Assembly (NCBI RefSeq): GCF_027595985.1
Contig: NC_073313.1
Location: 103,403,552 to 103,467,551, forward strand
DNA: 64,000 bases
DNA from: Sorex araneus
Taxonomy: Eukaryota > Chordata > Mammalia > Eulipotyphla > Soricidae
Direction of reading: 5' to 3'
Part shown: in pieces, positions 22,204 to 34,200 of the stretch
How positions within the stretch are numbered: the first letter of the stretch is position 1
How the letters are laid out: every line of letters starts with the position of its first letter
The notes under the pieces: generated by a model
Databases searched by the model: none
Told to the model about the DNA's origin: nothing
The model's input: only the letters and a program-made list of their open reading frames with translations
Position numbers and translations under genes: made by a program

Positions 22204-22836
22204 TTTAGTTTCTAAATTACTCTTATTTTTAAGAGAGGAAAACTAGCCTGATGCTAAAATCTCTTAAGGGGGAAAAACATTCATGTTACCTTGGATGGGC
22301 GTTATTTGGTCATGTTTGTGGCTTGGGGACTGCTCATATTTAAATTGTGCTACAACTTGATGTGGAATGGTCTTGTCTTTGTATTGGTTCATCAACAGTC
22401 AAAGCTTCTACAATGTTCATATTTTGTTAGTTTTTTATGTGTAACAAGAAGACACAAAGGCGCAATTGAGAGTGCCAGGTCAAGTCACATTTGTCAGGGA
22501 CTCTTTGCTGCTACCTCATGAACTGGGCCCATGCTCTGATGTTACTATTGTACAGATATTCTCCTTAATCATTTTACATTTCTTTGCATCTCCATCACTT
22601 ATAGGCTGCCTTCGAGGCATTGAACAAGGATAACATATGTTTCTATACCCTTTTTGCCTCTTATTTATTTCACAATGTGGTCACAGAATGACCTTATTCC
22701 TGGGCCCATACTATTTACAACCTTACTATTAGCAGAGTTCTTTTCCGGAAAGATATTTTTCTGAGAAAGCCCCCCTCTTAAGAGTAATAGTATAGCCTAG
22801 ATTTTTAAAGTATTTTTAATTTAATATCTCTCAATG
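22204..22836. other. Intron sequence without recognised features
   Basis: No clear repeat or coding signal. A frame at 22291-22521 has no recognised family. Confidence 0.35.
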
Positions 22837-22983
22837 AGAGTATCTCGCCCGCATGGCAGAGCATGGCAAGTTACCCATGTGGTGTATTCGATATGCCAAA
22901 AAAACAGTAACAAGTCTCATAATGGAGACATTACTGGTACCCACTAGAGAAAATCAATGAGCAATGGGATGACAGTGATAGTT
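22837..22983 (+). repeat. Type B SINE, 5'-truncated
   Basis: Starts within the body (GAGTATCTCGCCCGCATGGC) and ends GGGATGACAGTGATAG. Near-match flanks ATATCTCTCAATG and ATATCTCAATG suggest a TSD, so the truncation happened at insertion. Confidence 0.85.
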
Positions 22984-23418
22984 ATATCTCAATGTGTTCT
23001 GTGTGCATTTTTATTGTAGTTGTGGCATCATGGTTACAGTAGTATTAATATTGATTTTTTCTGTATCAACACCAACACCAAAGTATAAAGACCCACCACC
23101 ATTCTTATGTGACTGCCAATTCTCCTGCTACTTCCCCACCTCCAAGCCTCCACACACCACTTAGTAATCTCAGTCTGTTGCCAAAGTGCAGGGGTTTGCT
23201 ATCACTAAATATTGTCCATTTTCTTGCTTTTCTTGCTTTGCTTCTTTGTCCTCCATATGAGTGAACTCATGCTATATTTGTTTTCTCCTTCTGACTTATT
23301 TCTCTTAACCTGATGACCTCCAGGTCCATCTAAGTTTTAGCAAAATACAAGATTTCATTTTGAGTAGTATTCCATAATTTATATATACCATCTACCTTCC
23401 TTCCTTCATTCATTCATG

Positions 23419-24536
23419 TGTAATCACCAGACGACCAGGGAACCCCACGGCGCTCTCTCACGGCCTGTGTTCAGTGGTCTCAGGCCGCTCCCCCACCATG
23501 GCCTACAGATGCCACCAACAAACGCATGAAGGAGAGAACGGGGCAACCAGGCTTGTTGGTGATCAGTTGCTGTTTATTCTATCCTCTCCACATGCCTGTT
23601 CCAGTCTCACTAAGCTCCCCATTCTAACCTCACACTGCCCCTCATTCCTGTCTCCTCCCATCTCTCCCACTCATCTCTCCACCCACCACCTTGGTTTCTA
23701 GTCTCTCCCCATCTCTTCACATTAGGGGTAGCCACCACACTTAAGGTCAGGTAGCACAATCAACATACGAAAGACCTTCTTCCACTCAAGGGCAAAATAC
23801 CACTTAGGAGTGTTTCTCCTCTACTTAGTCCAATAACTTAATTAACATCTTAATTAACATCTTAATTCTACTTCTTAATATTAGTTATTTTGTATGGACA
23901 CAGTAAGATGCATTAAGCATGTAGGGTGACTCTTCTGGGGATATCTCACTATAGATCTCAGACTACAGTGCTCAGGCCAGATTAATCTTTCCTAACTCTA
24001 ACAGGGACCTATCTAGTTGTACCTTTTGGATCATGACAGAATTTGCCCATGACCATGCTCTTAACTTATAGTTAAGTAGTATAGCACTTTGGCCAGGCCC
24101 ATTTCGATGCCAGGGTAGCTCATAGCTTGCCCTGGGTCCATCCAGTCCCTCGTCAGGACTCTGCTTTTGGGGTGCTAGGAAGTAAGGCAACTGAGGCTTA
24201 AGTCAAGAGAACAGATGTCCACCAATGAATATCATTTGGAGTCAATTAACTCACAAGTTACAAAAACATAGCATTAACTGTCTTCTTATATCTATACAAA
24301 AAGGACATTGCTCTGACTTAACTATGCAAATGACTTAAAGAGAGAAAAGCAATATTTACAAGTTAGCAGAGTCTGATTAAAAGATAAAGGTGATTTACCA
24401 ACATGTTGGGGTAGCAGAGCACAAAGAAAGAGGTTACAAATAAACACAGAGGAATGGCAGCACTGTGATGAGAGTAACCCGATAAACCTAAATTCCCTGT
24501 GGCAAGGCAGAAAGGACAAACCAATGTCATCCTACA
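23419..24536 (-). mobile_element. Solitary ERV LTR, antisense, about 1.1 kb
   Basis: Same family as 62489-63530: shared GTTGGTGATCAGTTGCTGTT, GGATCATGACAGAATTTGCC, CTTTGGCCAGGCCCAT and ATCCTACA end. TTTATT at about 23574 is the complement of a poly(A) signal. The left border is tentative, since no exact TSD was found. No internal viral genes flank it. Confidence 0.75.
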
Positions 24537-24540
24537 ATTT

Positions 24541-24580
24541 CTTATGTCCTTCTTTCTTTCCTTTTTCCTTTCTTTCTTTC
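24541..24580. repeat. TTTC-rich simple repeat
   Basis: Imperfect TTTC tract continuing the T-rich end of the next SINE. Confidence 0.7.
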
Positions 24581-24722
24581 ACAAACAACTGTGCTCAAGT
24601 CTTAATTCTAGCTCTGGACTAGGAATCATTCCTAGTAGTACTCAAGTACAAGGTGTCAAGGATCAAACTTGGGTCAACTCTGCAAGGCAAGAGACTTACC
24701 TGTTATACTATCTTTCTGTCCC
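24580..24722 (-). repeat. Type A SINE, diverged
   Basis: CTAGGAATCATTCCTAG, GGATCAAACTTGGGTC and TATACTATCTTTCTGTCCCC. Confidence 0.8.
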
Positions 24723-24911
24723 CTACGTCACATTTTCTTATGCATTCCACTGTCATGGAAATTTGAGTGGTAATTATAAATAATGCACACATATCTCTTT
24801 GATTTAATGATTTTATGTTCTTAGGATAGATGCCAAGGCATAGAGTCATTGGGTTGTTTGGAAGTTCTACTTTTAATTTTTGGAAATGTCTCTTCATAGA
24901 AATGTCTCTTC

Positions 24912-25147
24912 AGGGATGAGCAATAGCACAGCAGGTAGGGCATTTGCCTTGCATGCGGCCAACTCGGGTTTGATTCCTCCATCCCTCTTGGAGAGCTCAG
25001 TTTACCGAGAGTAAACTGCCTGCATGGCAGAGCCTGGTAAGCTACCCATAGTGTGTTCGATATGCCAAAAACATTAACAACAAGTCTCACAATGGAGACC
25101 TTACTGGTGCCCGCTTGAGCAAATCGATGAACAGTGCAGTGACAGTC
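24912..25147 (+). repeat. Type B SINE inside L1
   Basis: GGGATGAGCAATAGCACAGC to GAACAGTGCAGTGACA. Flanking GTCTCTTCA copies suggest a 9-bp TSD. Confidence 0.9.
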
Positions 25148-25974
25148 TCTTCATACTGTGTTCCTTAGAGTCTAAATCAGACAACAGTCCCACATACTGT
25201 GAATAAGGGTACTTTTATCACCACATCCCTATCATTTCTTTTTTCTAGCCTTTTGATATAGGGCATTCTTAGTGGCACAGCACTGTTGTTTTGACTTGCA
25301 TTTCCTTAATAAAAAGTGATGCTGAAAACCTTTTCCCATGCTTATTTGTCATCCATATATCTTCTTCGAAGAAGTGAATGTTCCTCTCCTTTCCCTATTT
25401 TTGGATTGAGTTGTTTGTACTTTTGTTATTGAGAGTCATGCATGCTTTATATATCATTGGAAATGAGCCCTTTTATCAGATGTATGGTATGCAAACATTT
25501 CTCCCATTCAGTTTTATGTGGGATTTTTTTTGGTTTTATTCCTAGTTTCTTTCACAGAAACATTTTAGTTTGGCATAGCTCTATTTGTTTATTTTTGCTT
25601 TTGTTTTCTTTGCCAGTGGAATCAGCTAAATAAAGACAGCCCTGAAGTTGATTTCATGGAAAATCCTGCCTATATTTTCCTTGCTATATTTTCTGGATTC
25701 CAATATAATATTGTGATCATTAGTCCATTTTTAATTAAATATCCCAGCACTGAATTGTTAAGATGATAGAGTTGGGTTGCAAGTGGGCCCCAGGCCTCCT
25801 AACTACTGTTTAAGTGGCCAAACAAACAAACGTTATCTTATCAGGTAAACTGCCTACAAAAACTCATCTACTTTAATGTTGTTTATTTTGGCAAAGTCAA
25901 TAATTTGAAATATTTTTTATAATGTTGCCCATGACTAATGAAGTGGGTTAGAGGATAAGGTTTGCACCTTTCAG

Positions 25975-26500
25975 GATCCCCCAAACCCACAAATTCCAGA
26001 GCAATTAAATGCACAGAAAGGAAGGGTTTAATTAAAGCAGCAGGCTCACGTGATTTAGAAAAACGGTTTTTCTGTACATCTGTTATGGGGTGAGAGGTTA
26101 CCCAAGATGTCTAAAACACACTTGTTTGTCAAGTTAAAGAGACTTTATTAACCTGCAGGGCCTGTTGAACCTGAAAACAAGTATCTCAATGCAATGAATA
26201 GTCTGGAACATAAGTCCAGGCAGAGTTTTAAACATTTCTTATCATATTCTGCTTGGCTACATCAATCAACTTTCTCATTAGCTAAAACAAGCAAGCACAG
26301 TTACAGTACAGAAGCCAGACGCTTGCGGTTAGCCTTGAACAATTAAGGAATTTTTCTACTTGGCAGCTGAAAGCCACCTAGTCTGGATTCAGTTTTCTCT
26401 AGGCATTGTGTCCTTGCATCCTTAGAGGGTCTTGTCCTGCTTCCTCGCTATCTCTTGACAGCCACCTGCTTTTCTACTAACTTTGGGTAACCTCATTGCT
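25975..26500 (-). mobile_element. Possible old ERV LTR, antisense
   Basis: Unique-looking 0.5-kb block with GAGACTTTATTAACCTGCAG (poly(A)-signal complement) and the density typical of LTRs. No terminal TG/CA pair or TSD could be fixed. Confidence 0.35.
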
Positions 26501-26568
26501 CATGAAAGGACACGTAAAAACATGGCCTGTATGTAAGCAAAATCAGAAGATGATAAAAACTTCTATAA

Positions 26569-26659
26569 AGTATGAGGGAAACATGAGCACAAAAATGTAT
26601 AAATCTGTAACTGTACCCTCACGGTGATTCACTAATTAAAAGATAAATAAATTATTAAA
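26569..26659 (+). mobile_element. 91-bp L1 3' end insertion with 14-bp TSD
   Basis: AATCTGTAACTGTACCCTCA, CGGTGATTCACTAATTAAAA and an A-rich end, flanked by AAAAACTTCTATAA at 26555-26568 and 26660-26673. Confidence 0.88.
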
Positions 26660-26704
26660 AAAAACTTCTATAAGGCCCAGAGTCATCTAAGTACATTCAC
26701 TGTG

Positions 26705-26948
26705 TCTGTATCACCGTCATTCGTTGCTCATTGATTTGCTCGAGCGGGTGCCAGTAATGTCTCTATTTTGAGACTTGATGTTACTGTTTTTGGCATATTG
26801 AATACGACACGGGTAGCTTGCCAGGCTTTGCCGTGTGGGCGGGATACTCTTGGTAGCTCGCCAGCCTCTCTGAGAGGGACAGAGAAATCGAACCTGGGTC
26901 AGCCGCGTGCAAAGCAAACACCCTATCCGCTGTGCTATAGCTCCAGCC
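26705..26948 (-). repeat. Type B SINE
   Basis: ATTTGCTCGAGCGGGTGCC, TGTTTTTGGCATATTGAAT, to GTGCTATAGCTCCAGCCC. Confidence 0.93.
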
Positions 26949-27075
26949 CTTAAAAGAGCTTAATTTAAAACAAATAATCAGTTCTGTTTAAAATTATTTT
27001 TAGTTTTGTCTAGTTTTATTCATTTCCAAAACTTCATCCTCTCCCTTAGACCTCCTTCCTCTACAATAACTTTGA

Positions 27076-27103
27076 TTTGTTTGTTTGTTTGTTTGTTTGT
27101 TTT
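27076..27103. repeat. (TTTG)n microsatellite
   Basis: About six TTTG units at the tail complement of the next SINE. Confidence 0.9.
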
Positions 27104-27215
27104 GAGGCCATAGCTGGCTCTACTAAGTGCCTTATCCTAGCTCTGTGCTTATGGTGCTTATGTTCTCGGAACCAAATGGGAGACCGGGGATTCGAACTTG
27201 GCCTTTTCTTCTCTC
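27104..27215 (-). repeat. Type A SINE, partial
   Basis: GAGGCCATAGCTGGCTC, CTCTGTGCTTATGG, GGGATTCGAACTTGGCC. Confidence 0.6.
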
Positions 27216-27309
27216 TCTCCAGCTCTAGAACTTCTGAACTGATCTCCCTGCTTCTCCTGTCTCCTTCCAAGCCCACTTGCCACACTAAAGCCAATTTGCC
27301 ATTGGGGGG

Positions 27310-27372
27310 TTAGTAGGCCACACCCAGAGGTGCTTGGGGCTTACTCTTGCTTGGCTATGCATGCAGGTATCA
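27310..27372 (-). repeat. Type A SINE fragment
   Basis: TAGGCCACACCCAGAGGTGC and GGCTTACTCTTGCTTGGC only. Confidence 0.6.
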
Positions 27373-27389
27373 GCTTCCAAAATGGCTTT

Positions 27390-28030
27390 TTAAAGAGAAA
27401 AATCACACCCAGTTGAATATTCTTCAGTAGTTGCACATGACATTCAGAATACATTCAAAACCTTTGCAGCGTCTGTCCCCAGCCCTGAATTATCTGGCCC
27501 AGCTTATCACTCTCACTTAACCTCATCTCTTCACACCTAACCCTATGTCCATTCACTGCGCTGGGTTCCTTTCATACCCTCAATCCCGCTAAACTCTTCC
27601 TTGTCTTGTGCACTTAACACCTTCTTAATGATACTGTCATCCCATTAAACAAAGCCCTGTGACAAAACGAAACCTCCCATAACTTCTCAAATACATTCAT
27701 TTCCCCTCCCTTGCTTCTTCCATTGAAACCTAAGCCAATGTCATCTCTCACTGTACCTCAATCACTACAGTAGTCTTCCAACTGGTCTTTTGCGTACTCA
27801 AAGATCTGTCTTCCATAGAGTAGCCAAAACAGCCCAACAGAAAATAAAATTCAGTCTCATTGAAGCCCATTAAAAACCTGGGATTCATGTTATGTTCTAC
27901 GAGACCCTGTCTAGTGATACATTGTTCTATGCACCTTACCAACATTATTATGTCTTTATCATAGAGACATATCATAGAGACTATCTTTATCATATTATCT
28001 CTTTACCAAAGAGATCTTGGTCTCTTTGCT
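27390..28030 (+). repeat. L2 remnant (probable)
   Basis: Pyrimidine-rich text with TCTGGCCCAGCTTATC and CTCACTTAACCTCATCTC, resembling the L2 3' region. Low identity, limits approximate. Confidence 0.45.
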
Positions 28031-28234
28031 ATTTCTAAGCTGATCAAGAAATATGAGCACAGTTTCATAGTTGCTATTCCTTCTACTAAAATCATGCTTA
28101 TTTTATATTTTCACATCATTCTGCCTCCAGAAATACAAGTGCACTATCACCAATCTATTGCAGGGTGTTGATTTCTCTCTCGTTGACTACTAAAAATGAT
28201 CTCCAATATGGTCTCCTCCCACTATTTTCTTTTT

Positions 28235-28985
28235 ATCCCTCCCTTCCCTTTGTTGGTACTGGAAGCAGTGTTGTGATGACTGGGCTTGGACACGCACTCG
28301 ACTACGGTATTCCCATATTTTCAGTTGTTAGGCTTGCAGACTCTCCCATATTGGGGCACAGTGCTTGCTTACTCAGGCATAGTACTAACTAAGGATTGTG
28401 CTCCTTTAGCCAAGGCACTTGCACATGTGCGCAGCGGGGGCCACAGTCTTTAGTTTGCTATCCCTGTACATTCTGGTTGTAGAGCTCCTGAGGGGGCTGC
28501 AATGGTGCTCACACATGTGCTCAATATGGGGCTCAATTGTCGTGCTCACTTGGTGTGGAATACCATTGTGGTGGTTCTTGGACACACTTAACTATAGTGT
28601 GACCAGAAATAACTTGGGTACCACAAGGGATCTCAACAGCAAACCTTTCATCCCATTGTTCATCGACTTGCTCAAGAGGGCACCAGTAACGTCTCCAAGT
28701 GAAACTTGTTGTTACTGTTTTTGGCATATCAAATACACCACGGGTAGCTTGCCAAGCTCTGCCGTGCAGGCGAGATACTCTCGGTAGCTTACCGGGCTCT
28801 CCGAGAATCACAGAGGAATCGAACCCGGGTCCATCACGTGCAAGGCAAACGCCCTACCTGCTGTGCTATCGCTCCAGCCAACCGCAAAGCTATAAGGCTC
28901 ACATAGCACAAGTGACAGGACTACACTTGGTAGATGTGGTGGCGCTGGGGATTGCATTGATGACCTTATCTTACAAAATAAGTAT
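28235..28985 (-). repeat. Unclassified older repeat hosting a type B SINE
   Basis: GTGCTCACACATGTGCTCAA, GTTCTTGGACACACTTAACT and, after the SINE, GGTGGCGCTGGGGATTGCA look like a long type D relative. Frames inside are accidental. Confidence 0.4.
28645..28877 (-). repeat. Type B SINE
   Basis: TTCATCGACTTGCTCAAG to GTGCTATCGCTCCAGCC, with GTAGCTTGCCAAGCTCTGCC and CGGGCTCTCCGAGA inside. Confidence 0.93.
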
Positions 28986-29495
28986 TTTAAGCCACTGAGC
29001 AAAGTTGAATGCTTTTACTCTTGCTGTCTAGCCCATATTTCTCTACATGGCAGCCAGAATGATTTTCTCAAAATATAGTTCACTCCATTTTTGCAAAACT
29101 CACCCCCCTGAGATTTTCCATTGTTCTTAAGAATAAAACCTAAACCTAAACTGCTACTCTACCTCATGCTAACAACAATTCACCAGTCACACCTTTTGGA
29201 ACTTTTTCCAAAAACATGAAGCCTTTTTCTGTGTGAGACCATTTTCGATTGTTTCTCTCCTTATTACCACCATCCCTATCCCAAATATCAGTTCAAATCC
29301 CTCTTCAGAAAAGTTCTCCTCAACCACATCACTTTCCATTCAAAACTGTTCAATGTTTCATAATGTATAATTGTCTGCTCCCCCACTTGATTGATTGTTT
29401 CAGAAGAGCAGAACCATATCTGTCAGGCTTACCACGTTAATCAATTATACTCAGCATGCATGGTATTTACTAGTTGTTGAATTCATGAAAGCTTA
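28986..29495 (+). repeat. L2 3' end remnant
   Basis: GCCAGAATGATTTTCTC, AGAATAAAACCTAAACC and ATGGTATTTACTAGTTGTTG follow the L2 3' region, including its terminal TTGTTGAAT motif. Confidence 0.6.
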
Positions 29496-29519
29496 AGATA
29501 CTACAAAGAAATTCATTAT

Positions 29520-29655
29520 TGGGGAACCCACAACTGGCAGTACTTGAGAATCATTCACAGGAGTGCTTGGAGACCATGCAGTGCCAGAGCTCAAACCCTG
29601 AGCTTCCACATGCAAAGTATGTACTCAAACCTTTTGAGTCAACTCCCCAGCATGG
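29520..29655 (-). repeat. Type A SINE, diverged
   Basis: GGGGAACCCACAACTGGCAG to TTTTGAGTCAACTCCCCAGC. Confidence 0.65.
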
Positions 29656-29734
29656 CATGTCCTTTTCTATATAAGAAAAGATGCACGAATTGACTAGTAA
29701 AATTCAGCAAACTTATGCACGTTATCCTTTTTTC

Positions 29735-29816
29735 TTTGCATTGTCAGATAACCCAGGGACTCACACAACACATGCATGTGAGTTGTGTACTCTACCACTG
29801 AGCTACATTCCCTATT
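29735..29816 (-). repeat. ID-like tRNA fragment
   Basis: GTGTACTCTACCACTGAGCT reads in reverse as AGCTCAGTGGTAGAGTACAC, a tRNA A-box region. Confidence 0.5.
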
Positions 29817-30539
29817 CAAATTTAAGCATTTAGAACTTGCTTTTATTTTTACCCATACAAATAATATTTTCTCCTTTGAACAATGAATAGGGTGAGAGGG
29901 GTGTTGGAATAAAGTTTCATGTCTATGTACATATCTATTCATACAGATAAATAGATATAGTTCAGGCAACATGGAAAGTGCAGTGTAAAAATTTATGAAA
30001 TTGCTATAAATGTGACTGCACCCCTTCACCAAAGTGCCCAAAACCTTCAACCAACAGATTTATATTTATATAATTCATTCCTTTATTCAATAGTGCATCA
30101 AAGTTTAACACTCCCTTATATGTAAATATTTAGGTTGTTTTGCCATGGTGAATTTATTGACAACACTTAAATAAGCACAATTAATTTTGCTACATAAGAA
30201 AACTATTACTACTTATTATCTATGACTTACACCATAGTTCTTACATCTGACCAAGTTGCTCAATTCTTATTAATGTTGATATTTTGTCCTTTGAATTTTC
30301 AAGAATAATGGTTATTTTCTTAATGAGGTTTTGACTCTTCCGTTTGGTTAATTGTGTCTCTTAATTCTCCTCAATGGTCTTACTCCATTGTTTATGACTT
30401 CAGTAATGGTAGTAGTATATATCCTCAGCTTTCTAGATTTTACTAAGAATGTGTTTCCATTTTCTATGATTAAATGTGTTGCTTGATAAAAGTTTCTGGC
30501 GGATCAACTTTATCAATATTTGGTGACTTCAAAAAGTAT

Positions 30540-30938
30540 TTTTATCTATTTTTATAATAGTCTCTGTAATAGAGTGACAATAGTTCTCAGATTTCTATCC
30601 CCACTACGAAAGTGCCCATGAACTTCCCCTCACCTGTCCCTATGTCAACTTTGTTCTAACTTCCTTCCCTTCTCTCACTACTCCAATTGTTTATATATTG
30701 ACAGATGGTTTGGATACATATTGTTACCTCCCTTAGCACTACCCATATGTTCAAGAAGCTCCACTTAAGTCCCTTTGTTACCTCTGGTTTACTTATTTAT
30801 TACCCTCACCCCATCATCCCAAACTGTGTACACTTGCATCTGTATTCCAGTATCCATAGTTTATTATCAATTGCTATTGTTCATATCATAAATTTGTTTT
30901 TCTATGTACCACAAGTAAGTGATATGATCATATGGTTG
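30540..30938 (-). mobile_element. Old L1 3' UTR, antisense
   Basis: GTGCCCATGAACTTCCCCTC and TTCTCACTACTCC-type pyrimidine-rich text as in the other antisense L1 3' ends here. Confidence 0.45.
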
Positions 30939-32790
30939 AAGGAACTTTCCTAAATATAGTCAAAGCCATCTACCACAGCCCACAGCAAGCATTATCCTCA
31001 ATAGAGTAAAACTAAAAGCCAACCCTCTAAGAATAGACACAAGACAAGGTTGTCCACCCTCGCCACTTCTATTATTGTACTGTAAGTACTTGCCATAGTA
31101 GTTAGGCAAGAAAAGGATATGAAGAGCATCTAGATAGGAAAGGAAGAAGTCATGTTATCACTATTTGTAGATGACATGATACTATACTTATAAAATCATA
31201 ATGACTTCTATAAAGCTCACAGAAACAATAGGTTTATATAGTAAACTGGCAGGTTACAAAATGAATACAAAAAATTCCATGGCTTTCTGATATATAAATA
31301 ATGAAAGAGTATAAAGTGATATTTTTTAAAAAATAATTCGTTAACAATTATGCCTCAGAAAACCAAGTACTTCGAAATTAGCTTAACTAAGAGGTGAAGA
31401 ACCTATACAAAGAAAATCATAAAACACTACTTCAAGAGATAAAAGAGGACATAAGGAAACAGAGACACATCACCTGCTCATGGACTGAATTAACATCATC
31501 ATGGGAGAATTAACATCATCAAAATGGCCATACTCCCCAAAGCATAATACTGATTCAATGAAGTCCCTACAAGGATACCCATGATATTTTTCAAATAGAC
31601 CAAGCACTCCTGAAATTCATATGGGAAAATAAACGCCCATGAATAGCTAAAGCAGTCCTTGGGGAAAAGAACATGAAGGCACCATCATTCTCAATTACAA
31701 ACTACACATCAAAGTAGTAAAAATTAAAATAGCATACTATTGGAATAAAGACAGACCCACAGATCGATAAAATGGAGTTGGATATCCTGACACTGACCTT
31801 CAAATATATGATCACTTACTTTTTGATGAAGGAGCAAGAAATATGAAGAGGAGCCACGAAAGCCTCTTCAAAAGTGGTGCTGGGAATGCTAGGCAATTAC
31901 ACGCAAAAAATAAATAAACTCATAACTCTGACTAATGCCAGGCACAAAACTAAGATAAAAACTATTAAAGACCTCAATATCAGACCTGAATCCATAAGGT
32001 ACATGGAAAAAAATATAGGCATATCACTCCATGACACTGAAGCTAAAGGCATCTTCAAGGATGAAACACCACTCACCAAGCAAGTGGAAGCAAACAAATG
32101 GGACTACATTAAAGTAAGAAGCTTCTGCACCTTTAAAGAAATGGTCACCAAGATACAAAGACAGTCCAAAGATTAGGAAAACTTATTTAACCAGTACTCA
32201 TCTGATAATGGGTTAATATCAAAGATATCCAAGTAACTGGAAGAAATTTACAAGAAAAAACATCCAACCCCATCAAGTATGTGTAGAAGTAAAAACCAGA
32301 AACATCCTCAAAGGAGAAATACAAATGGCCAAAAGGCACATGAAAAGTATATCTATGTCACTAATTATTAGGGAGACGCAAATCAAAACAAGGATGAGAT
32401 ATCATCTCACACCACCCACACTGGAACCTATCAAAAAGAACAAGAAAAACCAGTGCTGGTACAGATGTGGGGAGAAAGGGACTCTCATTGATTGTTGCTA
32501 GGAATGCCAACTGGTCCAGCCTGTTTGGAAACTATTATGTACATTCCTCAAAAAACTAGAACTTGAACTTCCATATGACCCAGCAATACCACTACTGGGA
32601 TTATACCCTGAGGGCCCAAAAACACACAGCAGAAATGCCATCTGCATTTCTATGTTCATTGCAGCACAGTTCACAGTGACCAGAATCTGGAAATAACCTT
32701 AGTGTCCAATAACAGACAACTGGATAGAGAAACTATGGTACACTACACAATGGAATAATACACAGCCACCAGGAAAAATGAAGTCATGAA
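30939..32790 (+). mobile_element. L1 ORF2 fragment, sense, degraded
   Basis: Covers the reverse-transcriptase core (a Phe-Val-Asp-Asp signature at about 31164-31175) through the end of ORF2 (CCCAGCAATACCACTACTGGG, ACAATGGAATAATACACAGCC). Stops and frameshifts break the frame; the longest open piece is 31874-32176. No 5' UTR, ORF1 or 3' UTR. Non-functional. Confidence 0.85.
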
Positions 32791-32792
32791 AC

Positions 32793-32840
32793 TCTGGGTT
32801 GGCCACATGCAAGGCAAATGTCTTACACTCCAGCCCCCCA
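32793..32840 (-). repeat. Isolated SINE head fragment
   Basis: GGGTTGGCCACATGCAAGGC and CTCCAGCCCC match only the tRNA-like 5' end, joined directly to the L1 ORF2 end. Confidence 0.65.
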
Positions 32841-33131
32841 TGACACTATTGTGCCTAAGACATGAAACATAGCCAAGTGATGCCCTGCACCATGGATTTA
32901 TCAAACAATCTTAAATTACCTTTTAGTCGTTGTATGTTTGGAATCTTTTTTCTCTTGCCTAACTCTTTGTGACCCTCACACTCACTCATACACGGCCATA
33001 ATGGGTTGCAAACTACAATTTGAGAAGCTAGGAACTATTGATGAGTAAATCCTGTATCTAAATCTACTCATCATTTTTAAGCAGTGTGAAAATAAAATTA
33101 GGATTTCTTGATTTGCATAAAAATTAGTTCA

Positions 33132-33290
33132 TAGGCCTGAGAGATAGGTGAAAGAGCTGAATGCATACAGGAGGCCCTGGTTCAATTCTCAGTACAGTAT
33201 GTCCCAAGCACCGCAGGGAAGAACCATAAGCACGGTGCCAGGCATAGACACTTAGCATTGTCAGGTGTGCCCCCCCAGAAAAGGTTACTA
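33132..33290 (+). repeat. Type A SINE, diverged
   Basis: GGCCTGAGAGATAGGTGAAAG to TCAGGTGTGCCCCCCCAG. Confidence 0.8.
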
Positions 33291-33454
33291 AAATTTACTT
33301 TAGACACTAAAGGTAACTTTTTCAATTTGTTAAAAACTGAACCCTGAAGTTGTCATGTTGGAATTTATGGATTTTGGTTTTTCTTCTATCACTTGATAGT
33401 TTTAGTCAGTCTGCCCTATCTGTGAATCTACAACATTTCTTGCTGCTTTATTTC

Positions 33455-34200
33455 CCACCATTTTTTATTAAATCACTGTGATTTACAGTCATTAATGTTT
33501 GAATTTAGGTACACAATCTTGCAGCTCTCCTTCCACCACTAGTGCAAAGTTCTCTCCACCAAAGTTCCCAGGTTCCCTCCTATATACTCCCATCTCCCCC
33601 GCCTGCCCTCTTGACAGGCACCTTTCTAAGTAGCACTGTCCTCCCGTTGTTCATCAATTTGCTCGAGCGGGCACCAGTAATGTCTCCATTGTGAGACTTG
33701 TTGTTACTGTTTTAGGCATATTGAATATGCCACAGGTAGCTTACCAGGCTCTGCCATGCAAGTGGGATACTCTCGGTAGCTTGCTGCGCTCTCTGAGAGG
33801 GACGGAAGAATTGAACCCGGGTTGGCCAAGTGAAGGCAAAAACCCCACCCGCTGTGCTATGGCTCCAGCCATTGTTAAAGTTTAGATCTCTTGATTTCAG
33901 CGTTGGCTCTGTGGTTTGGATATTTGGCTCTATCATTCCTTAACACCAACTTTGTACCTGACTCTCCTGACTTGTCCCCCATTGCTTCTCATCTGTCTCT
34001 TCTCCTCCTCCCCTCCACTCTTTCCTTCTCTTCCCAGTACTCTAGGGCCAACATTGATCAGGGCATCCCCCCTTTAAAACACTGCCCTCATCCAGTTATT
34101 AATCCTGTGTTTCTTTCTTCTTCTGACTTATTTTGTTTAACATGATGTCTTCCAGTTCCATCCATGTTGCTGCAAATCGAATGATTTCATCTTTACTTAC
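33455..34200 (-). mobile_element. L1 3' UTR, antisense, split by SINE
   Basis: TTATTAAATCACTGTGATTTAC, CCACCAAAGTTCCCAGG, resuming after the SINE with ATTTGGCTCTATCATTCC and TTATTTTGTTTAACATGATG. Confidence 0.7.
33632..33872 (-). repeat. Type B SINE
   Basis: CCGTTGTTCATCAATTTGCT to GTGCTATGGCTCCAGCC. Confidence 0.93.

Larger units (their letters stand above)
23000..25735 (-). mobile_element. Old L1, antisense, split by an LTR and two SINEs
   Basis: 3' UTR complement from 23000, then ORF2 complement up to about 23418, resuming at about 24723 (ATGCATTCCACTGTCATGG, CTTAGGATAGATGCCAAGGC) and after 25147 to about 25735. Order of pieces is collinear. Confidence 0.75.

Noticed and set aside
23419..24536. 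Viral genes within or beside the LTRs
   Set aside because: Solitary LTRs only; no gag, pol or env-like frame flanks any of the three.
31874..32176. 100-codon frame as a gene
   Set aside because: Part of degraded L1 ORF2; flanking stops and frameshifts.
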